Source: Taudactylus pleione (Eukaryota > Chordata > Amphibia > Anura > Myobatrachidae). Taken from it: DNA of 64,000 nucleotides. The notes beneath the pieces are model-generated. The model was given only the letters and a program-made list of their open reading frames with translations. It was not told the DNA's origin and made no database searches. The stretch's first letter is position 1. Each line of letters starts with the position of its first letter. This document shows positions 22,280 to 33,041 of this stretch, piece after piece. A program made the position numbers and the translations under genes. Location of the stretch: contig JAUIMM010000121.1 of NCBI GenBank assembly GCA_031769625.1, positions 6,472,001-6,536,000 on the forward strand, written 5' to 3'.

Positions 22280-22900
22280 TTTAGATTGCCCAGCTTTTTA
22301 TCCCATTATCCAGCTAAATATGCAGGATTGAGACATGTCTGATTGACATAATTAACCAGCCAATTACCAGGCTAGCACAAGGATAAAAGGTGAACAAGGG
22401 CTTCACAGCAACACCTTGATAAAGTCCTACCGGATGAAACGCGTTGGTGTTTAGACTACCCCTGACGTCACTATTCCAGTGAGTGCGAATTCCTCTCCAT
22501 GAGAACGGCAGATTTCCACCAGGCAGAAGAGTGCAGAAAGACGCTGCTCCGGCGAGCCACTGATATTACAAGCGGCAGACGGAATTGTCATACAGCTGAT
22601 TATACTGCAGCCGCCTGGACACACCCAGCCCCCGCACAGAGAAGATCTTACACAGGGAAAGGTAGGGTCAGTTTATCCCACTTACCCTGGTATCCAGTGC
22701 CCACGTCTTAATGGGGAAAGCTTTTCAGGACACTTCATTTTTCACTGAAAGCGCTTAAACATTTATCTACGTTATATGTATTGAGTGTTATTGTGTGTAT
22801 GTTTCACTATTGCTGGTATTACATTTAAGCACTATCCACTATACAAGCGCTTCTTTAGCATACATTTCTCCTGTCCCTGGCCTGGTGGTCTATAGACCAC
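22280..22900 (+). mobile_element. PLE 5'-region remnant with hammerhead-like motif
   Basis: The stretch contains the ACGCGTTGG motif seen in the non-coding part of the PLE at 57639-64000, and no ORF. The surrounding text (GACGTCACTATTCC, then promoter-like sequence and AGCGCTTCTTTAGC) is of the type found upstream of vertebrate PLE reading frames. No RT follows, so only the control region survives. Confidence 0.45.
22410..22451 (+). ncRNA. Hammerhead-ribozyme-like fold, PLE-type
   Basis: AACACC and GGTGTT close the structure as a perfect 6-bp helix. Inside is TTGATAAA, where the hammerhead core has CTGATGA, then a hairpin (GTCC-TACC-GGAT), then GAAAC and GCGTT. The GAAAC box is intact and the first core box is degenerate, so cleavage activity is doubtful. 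PLEs are known to carry hammerhead motifs. Confidence 0.45.
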
Positions 22901-22974
22901 CCTAGTGCAAATAATGTGTTTTTCCCCATTTGGGGCCTCAGTTTTTTTATCAATATTTTGTATTAAAATAGCAT

Positions 22975-23430
22975 TTATGCTCTTTTTCACATACATTGCT
23001 ACCCCTACTCCAATCTTTTCAGTTCTGTCCTTTCTAAATAAAGTGTAGCCCGGTGTAGCAATACACCAGCGATGTTTTTAATTGCACCAAAACTCCGTAA
23101 TTGCCACAATATCCAAATCATCCCTTGTCACTATTGCTATTAGTTTTGAAATTTTATCTCCCAAACGCCTAGCATTTGCGACTTTACTAGTGCACCTGCA
23201 TCTGACAGCATGGGCCATAACAAGAGTATCTTTACCCACAAACTCAGAACTGCTGTCACTCTCATGATTCTTGATGTTTTCCTCACTTGTGACCTTTAAA
23301 TCTTGCAAAGTCTCTTTGCCTATCTTAGATTACCATTCACACCACTCAGACTTTATCTTTGACTTCTGGATGTCTTGTAGATTGCCAAATGCAATATTTG
23401 CTAATTTATCATCAAATCTCTAAGGTGGCT
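22975..23430 (-). pseudogene. LINE apurinic-type endonuclease fragment
   Basis: The minus strand has NARRLGDKISKL and DLDIVAITEFW (23180-23080), matching the start of CR1/L2-type endonuclease domains. After a frame break it continues with FRKDRTEKIGVGVAMYVKK-like codons (about 23040-22985). No RT is attached. It may come from the same LINE group as 1-4310. Confidence 0.6.
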
Positions 23431-23439
23431 TGCTGATAT

Positions 23440-25577
23440 TTTTAACTTACAGGAGTTTTTTTCTATGGTTAAATGTCCACGCTGGTAACTTCTGTTTCTG
23501 GTATATCCGCAACAGCAGGCATGTACAGTAACACATACTTGTTGTATATATCAAATTCCAGCTTTCTAATAACTTGTGTTTTTTCATTGAATATAACATC
23601 TCCGGTACTTGGATGCCATAATCTGTAGCCTTAATTTTAATGGCAGTAGCCAAGCATGATACAATTTATTGATCTTGAATCCAGTTTGCATCTTCTTTCT
23701 TTTGGTATATGCATGTAGACTGTACTTCCAAACGTTCTGAAATGCTTTACACTTGGATTTCTCTTTGACCATGCTTCAATAGATGTTATGTCCTTTACAG
23801 CAACTGTAGGAGAACGGTTCTTGAGATAAACTTCTGTCAACATGGCTTCTGTCCAAAACTGCTTGTCTAGGCCCTCATCCTTTACTATGCATCTTGCTTT
23901 CTCCGCTAGTGTATGGTTTGCTTATTCACTTAGTTTTGCTCAGGAGTATAGGCAATGGTCAATTGATGCTGTATTGCATATTTTCTCAAGAATAATTGCA
24001 CTTTTGTTTAGATATTCTCCACCATTATCAGTTCTCATGGTCCTGAGTCTGTAACTGGTTTGATTTTCTACATATCTTTTGTAGTCTGCATTCTTCTTTA
24101 CTACTTCAGATTTCTTGCTCATAAATTACATGTTTGTCATTCTTGTGAAGTCATCTATAAACGTCTCGAAGTCTCTGTATCCACTCACTGAATTTACTTT
24201 CATTGTTCCACACACTTATATATGTAATATCTCAAGTGGGGCTGTAATTACTCTTGTTGATTTGGGAAATGTCTGATGACTCCGTTTTCTCGATATACAG
24301 CTGTCACACGTGCGTTTCTATGCGTCACTCACTGACATTCCTGTGACCATCTTGTTCAGTAGTTTTTGAACACTGTTGTATCCAAGGTGTCCAAATTGTC
24401 ATCATTGCATAACAGGTCTGTGTATCTATGATGTACAAGTGCTGACACCTTGTGCCTGTAACTATGACTGTCTCTCTTCCTTTTCCCACAACACACTTTT
24501 CTTTAGCAAAGTGAACTCTGTGGATTTTCTGTTCAAGGACACCGATGGCTATAAATGTTGTTGCCATTTCTGGTACATAAAGCACATCTTGGATTTCTAT
24601 GACTTTAATCCTGGTCCCAACTTTCAGACAGGCTTTAATTGTTCCTACTTTTGTAGCTGTAAGCATGTGATTGCCAACCCCTTTAATTGTGATGAGGTCA
24701 CATTTGGTTAACCATTCCTTATTGCAGCTGAAATGCCTTGTTGCCCCTAAATCAATGTACCAACAATCTTTTCTGCAGTTATCTAGAACACTCAGGGCTG
24801 ATTTGCACTCAAATGCAATGTAACCTATCCTATTTTAAAAATTTTGTATGTATTGCAGTACTCTCAGCACTTGATTCACATGACATCTGTTCTTGGAACT
24901 GTAATAACTTTGCCTGTAGATAACTTTTCTATGTTTGCCTCCAATGCCACAAGTAGGAAGTCAAACTCTGGAGTTAAATTCTGTAGCATTGCTGCACCAA
25001 TTCATCATCATCATCTATTTTAACTCCAACTGAAAATAGTTGCTAAGAAACAGACATGTTGTCAATATAATCACTGATACTGCTGCATTCACATAACTTG
25101 GTATTGTAAAATAAGCATCTTAAATTAATTCTTCTCATGAGACTTCCATCTTGGTATGCTGCCTGCAGTGTTGTCCACATGTCATTTTCTGATTTCTTCC
25201 CATGTATAATAGAGTACACATTGTGCTTTACACTTAAGCCTATGGTTCTCATGGCTATCTCTATATTGTTTGGACTTGGACTTGCACCTGTTTGGACTTG
25301 GACTTGCAACTGTGTCTACTGTCACCTTCCACAATCTTTCACTCTTTAATTGCATTGCCATAGCAAACTACCAAGCTGAATAGTTTTCTGTATGTTTTAG
25401 CTTGATAAACCCCATAATGGGTGTAGCTCCTGTGTGTATGCTCATATCTAACAGCTTCTGTGCACTTATCAGCTTTGGTGCTGTCACACTGTGCTGGAAA
25501 CCCTCTGTGCTGTCCTCGCTTTGTGTAGCTTCTGTGTACTGACTAGCTTCTGTGCTGACACACTGCGCTGGAAACAC
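23440..25577 (-). mobile_element. Ty1/copia retrotransposon relic (gag and integrase)
   Basis: Blocks read in copia order on the minus strand. Gag starts with FIKLKHTENYSAW (near 25380) and has an AMRTIGLSV...MWTTLQAAY block (25309-25043). A gag-pre-integrase block (IQDVLYVPEMATTFIAIGVL) lies at 24666-24325. The integrase core has FIDDFTR near 24150 and RTDNGGEY near 24035. The integrase C-terminal part has AVYLKNRSPT-like and VKHFRTFGSTVYMHIP text (23843-23637). A short continuation toward RT reaches 23460. Protease and RT are not identifiable. Many stops and shifts show it is old. Confidence 0.8.
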
Positions 25578-25615
25578 TCTGTACTGTCCTCACTGTCCTG
25601 TAGCAGTCTGTGTCT
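25440..25615. repeat. Two tandem copies of an about 80-bp sequence
   Basis: CACACTGTGCTGGAAACCCTCTG...CTGTCCTCGCT and CACACTGCGCTGGAAACACTCTG...CTGTCCTCACT lie about 70-80 bp apart, each preceded by AGCTTCTGTG. They sit just upstream (minus strand) of the copia gag and could be part of its leader or LTR. Confidence 0.55.
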
Positions 25616-25637
25616 TGCATGTGCCCAAGATGGTGCC

Positions 25638-27458
25638 CAGGGGCGGATTGGGCATTACATTTTGTGGGGAAAATCCCAGTGGGCCGATTGGTTGTGGGGC
25701 CGCTTGTTATTTGAGGCCCCGCCCCTTGATTCGCGTCACTCAGCCGGCTCCTGTGTGTTTTACACAAGGAGCCCGGCTGCCTATCAGTACTGCCTGGCCG
25801 TACGCCTGAGCCTCTCTTGCGAGAAGAGAGGCCAGCAGCCAGCAGCCTATGAAAGCCCCACAAAGTGTATAGTTGGCGTCAACAAGGAGGAGTGAGGTGA
25901 AGTGGCGCGGGACCGCAGGTGACAGCGTGGCTGCGGTGAGGGTAAGTTGCGGTGGGGCCGGGGGGCTGGGCAGAGCAGTCTGTCAGCCTGATCACATCCT
26001 CTCCACTCTCCCGTCCCCAGGCTGTGAAGTGTCAAGTTTAAGTTTCATTTCACAGCCTGGGGAGGGGGCAGAGTGGAGAGGAGACAATCGGGTTTGGCTG
26101 CACTCTAGGGGGTGATAATCTGTCTGTGGAGGAGGGGGGGTCTGATATACTAGGGGTGGAGATGATGATCTGTCTGTGGGGGAGGGGGGTCTGCTATATT
26201 AGGGGCGGGGGAGATGATGATCTGTCTGGGGGAGGGGGGGGCGCTATTCTAAGGGCGGGGGATATTGATCTGTCTGGGGGAAGGGGGGTCTGCTATACTA
26301 GAAGTGGGGGAGATGATCTGTCTGGGGGAGGGGGGTCTGCTATACTAAGGGCTGGGGAGATGATCTGTCTGGGGATGGGGGTCTGCTAACTTAGGGGTGG
26401 GGGAGATGATCTGTCTGGGGGAGTGGGAGTCTGCTATACTTAGGGTGGGGGAGATGATGATATGTCTGGGGATGGGGGTCTGCTGCATCAGGGGTGGGGG
26501 AGATGATCTGCCTTGGAGATGGGGGGTCTGCTATACTAAGGGCAGGTGAAATGATGATCTGTCTGTGGAGACGAGGGGGTTTGATCTGTCTGTGGGGAGG
26601 GAGGGTATTCTGTGCTAAAGGGAGATGATTGTGTGAGAAAGAAGGGCTATTCTGTGCTAGGGCAGGAGGATGCCACTGAGGAGATGCAGGATGATGGCGC
26701 CTGGGAGACGCAGGAGGATGGCACTGTGGGTGGATGGTGCCATAGAGAATTGGGGGTGGCACTGGAAAGGTGCAGGGTGATAGCGCTGAAGAAACACACA
26801 AGAGGGGATAGGCTGGAGACACACCAAGGCGGTGGTGCTGGAGACACACATATAGGACGGTAGGAACACTGATACTATTAGAAGAAAACACTGGGGTACA
26901 GTAATCTTCAGTAAGATAACAATTCTAATGAAACCATATCGTGATGCAAATGGTACCAAAGGAGCAAATATATTTTATTAATATAAAATAGTTTGATATG
27001 GCAAACCCACATTTATTATCTGGTTGAACCTCTGTTGCATGATAATAACATTGGTTTTATTGGGACACATACAGACAGCTTCCAGACCATGGGATCTCGT
27101 GCATGAATAGCATATGCCAACTCAAGACACTGCCTGTCCAGGGAGGATCAATTTCTTCTGAGATTCCCCGTTGCAGAGAAATCATATAGGTAAGAAAATA
27201 CTCATTCACATGCTTGATGCTCTTAGTCACTGGAGAGAGGGACTGTGGGCATACCCATCAGCTCCTGGAGCGTAGGCATGCCCCCAGTATGACTATGACT
27301 GAAACAGGGGGAGAGGATTGCGGGCATGGTGTTTTGCATTAGGTACACCCCTTTTCACGAGGCCACACCCACTTTTTTAAGCGCGCCTTCGGCGCGCACA
27401 CCGAGGGCCACTTTCACGGATTTTTCAAGGGCCTCTTTCGATTCCCAATCCACCCCTG
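25638..27458. mobile_element. Non-autonomous hAT, 1.8 kb, CAGGGG ends
   Basis: The left end is CAGGGGCGGATTGGG. The right end is the complement of CAGGGGTGGATTGGG (14 of 15 match). ATGGTGCC (25630-25637) and ATGTTACC (27459-27466) are an eroded 8-bp duplication (6 of 8). Inside are a G-rich minisatellite (26105-26600) and a GCGCGCC-TTC-GGCGCGC hairpin near 27380. The ORFs across it are compositional, and no transposase domain is present. Confidence 0.7.
26105..26600 (+). repeat. G-rich minisatellite, about 45-bp units
   Basis: Roughly ten degenerate units follow the pattern GGGGGAGATGATCTGTCTGG followed by GGGAGGGGGGTCTGCTATACTAG. Runs of five to eight G make G-quadruplex formation plausible on the plus strand. 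The unit is stop-poor, hence the open but meaningless frames on both strands. Confidence 0.85.
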
Positions 27459-27466
27459 ATGTTACC

Positions 27467-28267
27467 TGTGTTCTACTGGTGGTGATTTAGTAGATTGGAG
27501 CCTGTATACTCAATACTTGTGTGCCTGGGCCCATTACCTGTTGGAAATATGTGTGTACAGGTTTGTAGCTGTAGCAGAGGTCCAGTACACACCAGCACAA
27601 TTTTTTAATTCATGGAGTGGTTTTATTGGTGTTATGAGATACAACTATACACTGGTTTGATGGAGCAGAGTTTGAGTGGAGCAGGGGCATACTTGTCTAC
27701 TTTTGCACTCTCTCCTCCTGGAGAAGCCCAGAGGAGAGCTGCAGCTCACTCGAGGTGGGGGCGGTGCCCAGTGTTACGTGTCACTAGGCCCCTTGCAGGG
27801 ATGCCACAAAACCTGGGTCAGTTGAGAGGGGGCTGGTCCAATATAATGTGATTTTCATAGAAACGTCATATTGGCCCCACACTCTCCCTGTTTACCCGCG
27901 ATTCGCAACATTATCCTTAAAAAAAAGATGGCTGAACAAGCACTTTCTTCTCATATTATTAGATATAGCAAAGATATTACAAATATGGAGTTGTATTCAG
28001 GATTGTCCAATCAATATCTCTTCACCAGATGTGTTATTACCTCAAAGAGATAAAAAAGAAAAACTTTAATGGGTAGATAGTCACAGAAATGGAGTGTCAT
28101 TTTTTATTCTTACTCACATCATATAATATCACAAATCAGCATGTACGGTCCAAATAGATTATGTAAATCATAAACATATGCTTCTCATAGCGTAAAACTG
28201 TTTACAATTATTACAAATACTAAAACATAGTAAAAACAGCCACCATCAATAAAATTTACTGCGTACC
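27467..28267. other. No gene recognised
   Basis: 27680-27840 (GGGGCATACTTGTCTACTTT, ACTCTCTCCTCCTGGAGAAG) is a fragment of the dispersed CATACTTGCCTAC repeat also seen at 45253 and 55370. The rest is AT-rich with no domain. Confidence 0.5.
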
Positions 28268-28894
28268 TAGGGGTGTGCACCGGCCACTTTTCGTGTTTTG
28301 GTTTTGGATCTGGATCTTTCTTCGTGTTTTGGATCTGGATTGGTTTTGCCAAAACCACCCTTCCGTGTTTTGGGTTCTGGGTTTTGTGTTTTGGATCTGT
28401 ATTTTTTTGAAAAAAAAAACATAAAAACAGCTTAAATCACAGAATTTGTGGGTTTTTCTGCTCCTATGCAATTATTAACCTCAATAACCTTCATTTCCAC
28501 TCATTTCCAGTCTATTCTGAACACCTCACACCTGACAATATTGTTTTTATGGCCAAAATATTGCACCGAGGTAGCTGGATGACTATGCTAAGCGACACGA
28601 GTGGGCGGCACAAACACATGGCCCATCTAGGAGTGACACTGCAGTGGCAGACAGGATGGCAGTTTGAAAAACTAGGCCCCAAACAGTACATACTGCAAAG
28701 AAAAAAAAGAGGTGCAAGATGGAATTGTCCTTGGGCCCTCCCACCCACCCTTATGTTGTATAAATAGGACATGCACACTTTAACAAACCAATCATTTCAG
28801 CGCCAGGGTCTGCCACATGACTGTGGCTGAAATGATTGGTTCGTTTGGGCCCCCACAAAACAAGCTGGCAATTAATGTGTCCCTGCACAAACTG

Positions 28895-29908
28895 GCTCTA
28901 CGGAGGCAAGATGTCGTCCTCATCCACCGATTCCTTGGATAAAACAGGAAAAAGGGATTTAGGTGTCCCTGGACTGCTTACGGTCTTAGCCAAAGTTTCT
29001 GAACTTGACAGTAACTTTTTATGAACGCGCTGCAGGTGCCGTATAAGGGAGGATGTTCCTAGGTGGTTAACGTCCCTACCCCTACTTATTTCACCTTTAC
29101 ATATGGTACATATGGCAAGACAGTTGTTGTCCGGATTTGGATAGAAATATTGCCAAACCAAAGAGGTGGAATGTTTGGTCTTCTGCCCAGGCATGATGGG
29201 CTTTTTCATCCCACGGACAACAAGTGTCTCCCCCGGAGCCTGATTTAAACAAACCACATCACCATCAGAATCCTCCTCGCCAACTTCCTCCTCAGTGCCA
29301 GCTACACCAGTATCCTCATCCTGTTGTACTTCAACAGTGACATCTTCAATTTGCATATCAGCAAGTGGACTGTGGGTGCTCCTTTCAGCACTTGCAGGGG
29401 GCGTGCAAATGGTGGAAAGAGCCACCTCTTCCCGTCCAGTGCTGGGAAGGTCAGGCATCGCAACCGCCACCACACTTGGACTCTCCTTGGGGATTTGTGA
29501 TATCTTCTTAGAACGCACAGTTCTTCACTGTGCTTTTGCCAGCTTAACTCGTTTGATTTTTTTAGCGGGAGGAGGGCTTCCATCGTCATGTGAAGCTGAA
29601 CCACTAGTCATGAACATAGGGAAAGACCTTAGCCGTTCCTTGCCACTCCTTGTCGTAAATGGCATATTGGCAAGTTTACGTTTCTCTTCAGATGATTTAA
29701 ATGTTTTTTTCAAGGTCATTTTCCTGAACTTTGTCATTTGGGATTGTATGTGCCCTCTACTATGACATTGGGCATCGGCCTTGGCAGACGACGTTGATGG
29801 CATGTTATCGTCTATGTCATGACTAGTGGCAGCAGCTTCAGCACTAGGAGGAAGTGGTTCTTGATCTTTCCCTATTTTATTTTTATCGGAGAAAGTTTGG
29901 TCCTCCAT
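28895..29908 (-). pseudogene. hAT N-terminal plus BED-finger ORF, one internal stop
   Basis: The frame opens at 29908 with MEDQTFSDKNKIGKD. A TGA interrupts it after KRVKLAKAQ (29525-29527). The same frame then runs from 29518 to a stop at 28898. It includes an acidic, Ser/Pro-rich linker, the BED finger (CTICKGEISRG, RHLQRVH) and the tail KESVDEDDILPP. That tail equals the extreme C-terminus next to the hATC region in copy 3. The catalytic RNase H-like domain and hATC dimerisation domain are skipped in frame. It could have served as a DNA-binding competitor of the full transposase (inference). Confidence 0.75.
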
Positions 29909-29989
29909 TTATGTTATATTGATATATACGTGCGGCTAAGGCGCACACAAACACAGAAAATATTTTTTTATTTTTGTTGGAGACTAGTG

Positions 29990-30620
29990 CACTTTGTGGG
30001 TTACACCACCCTTTAAGAAATGAGCCAGCCGGCCCTTTACTTATGGGACACAGGCGCACGCTTGGCGCTGCTCCTTTGTTGATGCACGTGCAGCTACAGC
30101 CCACACAATTCACAAACACAGAAAATATTTTTTTACTTTGTTTGGAGTGCCCTTTGGGGGTCACAGCACCCTTTAACGGACAAGCTAGCCGGCCTTTTAC
30201 TTATGGGACACAGGCGCACGCTTGGCACTGCTCCTTTGTTGATGCACGTGCAGCCACAGTGCACACAATTCACAAACACAGAAATTTTTTTTTTATTTTG
30301 TTTGGAGTGCCCTTTGGGGGTTACAGCACCCTTTAGCGGTCAATCCAGCCGGCCCTTTATTTATGGGACACAGGCGCACGCTTGGCACTACTTTGTTGAT
30401 GCACGTGCGGCTACTGCGCACACAATTCACAAACACAAAAAAATATATATTTTTATTTTGTTTGGAGTGCCCTTTGGGGGTTACAGCACCCTTTAACGGA
30501 CAAGCCAGCCGGCCTTTTACTTATGGGACACAGGCGCACGCTTGGCGCTGCTCCTTTGTTGATGCACGTGCAGCCACAGTGCACACAATTCACAAACACA
30601 GAAAAAATATATATTTTTTT
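29990..30620 (-). repeat. hAT 5' tandem repeats, copy 2
   Basis: Four to five units of about 155-160 bp, each with CACAATTCACAAACACAGAAA, CTTTGTTGATGCACGTGC and CCCTTTAACGGACAAGCC. They are the same units as in copies 1, 3 and 4. Confidence 0.85.
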
Positions 30621-30924
30621 GCACTTGGGGGGAGCACCCCTGATGGACAGAGCACCCCCTGGACAACACTACAGCACCCCTTTAGGACTGGGACACTGCA
30701 CAGGACTTTGGAGTGGACACAGCCCCTATGGACAACTGACTGCACAACACAGTCCAGCCAGCCCCTATGGACTTTGAAGTAGTGGACACAGCCCCTATGG
30801 ACAACAGCAGCGCAGCACAGCACAACACTACACTGCACTACACTACACAGCCCAGCCAGCCCTAACTCCCACCCTCCCTCTTTACTGTCCACAGCCGAGT
30901 GAGAAAATGGCGCCGACGCGGGTA

Positions 30925-30933
30925 CCTTATATA
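30925..30933 (-). promoter_or_regulatory. hAT TATA box
   Basis: On the minus strand CTATATAAGG lies in GGATCC-TATATAAGG-TACC. About 20 bp downstream is GGCGCCATTTTCTCAC, a GCCATTTT motif of YY1 type. Copies 3 and 4 keep the same TATA block, so this is likely the transposase promoter. Confidence 0.65.
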
Positions 30934-31192
30934 GGATCCAAAACCCGCGAGGCCCGGAAGGCGGGATGATGACGTTTTGCCTCGATTTCAGATCCGAGTC
31001 AGGCGGGAAAAGTTGAGCCTGACTCGGATCGGCCTCGGATCAGGGGGGCTCGGGGGGGTTCGGATTTCAGAAATCCGAACCCGCTCACCCCTAGTACCGA
31101 CTATGACCTTAAGCAAGGCACGTATTAGGCATGGATGCAGAGGCGTCACCCAATGCGCACTCCGACTATCCCTGCGCGCCATATTGATAACA

Positions 31193-32358
31193 GTTTTAAC
31201 AGTATCGATATGAGAGAGATTTGATTGCACAGACCAGATTGCCCATACCTCCCATTTCAATATAAAATAACTTTGTCACACAGAAACAGTTTGCGGTTCC
31301 AACACACACAAAGGTACTATATTGTAAAAAGGGTATAATCAGCCTTAATCTATACAATGCAGCTATATACAGGATAAAGACAAAGATACAATTACCAACA
31401 CTTCGCCATGCGGTCTGGATCCTAGACTAACAGCTGTCCATCAGGATTGCTGTGTGTTTCTTTAGGGTCAGGCAGGGAGAAAGGTAGCAAAGGAAAGGGG
31501 CTGGGATCCAGACTGCATGGCAATTTATAGGTGTACAATTACCTTTGAACATAAGCTGAATACTCAGAGGGGTTCCCTATTGGCCCTTTATTACTGAGTC
31601 ACAATGGTTGTTGCTATTCATTTGTTAGTAAATGGTTGACGTCACTGGAGGTTGAACTGTTAGAAAATCCCTTTGTACTAACATTTGGCATGCAAATCTA
31701 CAGGGGAGGTGTACAGTGATTTATACAGTATAGAGTATAATTCTTGGCAGGTCTCCATAACTCGATAGTGATCCCTTCCATATTCATTCTGTTGGTTTCA
31801 TATTCCTGTTGAGACAGAGGAAAATCGGTAGATACTACTCATGACCCATTTATCTTATTCCTAATCCCAGATATCATATAACTGCTATTTAACATGTAAC
31901 ATTCACTGCATACCTTTATAACACATAGCATTGTGCGTATCTCAGTCAGTTTAGGGTTAAATGGGATATAAGTTTATTGTACGGAAAGGCTGCTGTCCGT
32001 CGGGGTAAGGTTTCCGACAATAATACTTAAAAGCTGGCTATGCGATTGAGACGCAAAACAGTATTTAAACAGTATTGCTGTACTAACTTTATGTGTTTAT
32101 GTAATGTAAAAATGGCGCTTAACTGTTGTGAGCACAGAAGCATGGCTCGCCATTCACAATATGACGAGTTGCGGGGGCATGGGATGCGTGTGCATGTATA
32201 GCGAGCATGTGCAATTGCGCGTGTGCAAGTGCGTGCGCAAATGCGGCGGGAGCCTGTGTTCGCATAAAATGGCCGTGGACGATCAAATCGTCCAATGGAT
32301 GTCGTGTTGCGATTCGTGCGCAATTAAGCGATCGCAACCAATTTATACGGTTTCGACA
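31193..32358 (-). repeat. 3' LTR of retrovirus 2
   Basis: On the minus strand it starts TGTCGAAACC at 32358, after AAAGGGTGGAC. It is matched over 31770-32358 by the truncated 5' LTR. CTATAAATTG near 31525 (minus) is a possible TATA box, and AATAAAGG near 31590 a possible polyadenylation signal. AAAATGGCG and AAAATGGCCG near 32110 and 32265 are YY1-like cores. Confidence 0.75.
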
Positions 32359-32479
32359 GTCCACCCTTTGATAGCAATTATACGCTATCACCATACGCAA
32401 GCAACAATTAATAATTGGTTATCTGATTAGCCATACTATAAGACATTAGTTAATGTTATTGTTATGGGATGGCATGAGT

Positions 32480-32960
32480 TGTTAATTTACCCATCAATGA
32501 AGCGCTCTTGGGGGAAGGGACATAAAACTAGCCTTATGTGCACACCACAGGCCAGACTGAAGAGGTCGTGACCATATGTTAGATGTGGGAATGCACCAAC
32601 CCATAAGGATAATTTTGAATTGTTTAGAGACTTCATTTTAAGATGTTTTGAAATAGCATTAATAACACTTTTATGCACTGCTAAACAAATCCAAATCACA
32701 TCATGACAAGGTACGTGTTCTTATGGGACTTCTACTATCATTCGGATCTTATTTCATGTGGACACTGTATTATAAAGTATTGTTCAATGTTCTTAACGAT
32801 ATGACTCCGTGTGGTCATTTGAATCATTGAATAATGCGCTCCTGGGGACATAAAGTAGCCCCTCGTACGCATACCACGTGGACTCTAAGTCGAGGACCAA
32901 TGGGGAGCTAGTGTGGGAAAGCACCACTCCATGGAGAGCACAACCTTGGAAGAAAGGGGA
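32480..32960 (-). repeat. Duplicated 3' UTR element in retrovirus 2
   Basis: GCGCTCTTGGGGGAAGGGAC followed by ATAAAACTAGCC...TATGTGCACACCAC (32502 on) recurs about 330 bp away as GCGCTCCTGGGGACATAAAG... CGTACGCATACCACGTGG (32834 on). Retrovirus 1 has one relative at 18700-18800. The duplication lies between env and the LTR. Confidence 0.55.
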
Positions 32961-33041
32961 GATGAAGACTACATTTAAACTAGGGTGTTCTAAAGAAACA
33001 TTGACAATACTTTATTATACATGGCAATATGCAAGCAAACA

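Larger units (their letters stand above)
28268..31093 (-). mobile_element. hAT copy 2, internally deleted, BED-only type
   Basis: The ends are TAGGGGTGTGCACCGG (28268) and the complement of TAGGGGTGAGCGGGTTCGG (31093), so the reading direction is minus. GTACC flanks both sides, part of what is an 8-bp duplication in copies 3 and 4. The order on the minus strand is terminus, palindrome, TATA box, tandem repeats, ORF, distal end. It shares with copy 4 a deletion that removes the catalytic core. Confidence 0.9.

Noticed and set aside
26126..26891. ORFs on both strands across the G-rich minisatellite
   Set aside because: Simple repeat translation without domains.
29974..30782. Overlapping ORFs with repeated MGHRRTLG...HVQPQCTQFTNTE units, also at 40750-41716 and 53649-54667
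   Set aside because: They are translations of the hAT 5' tandem repeats, open by chance on the strand opposite to the transposase, with unit-to-unit frame changes.
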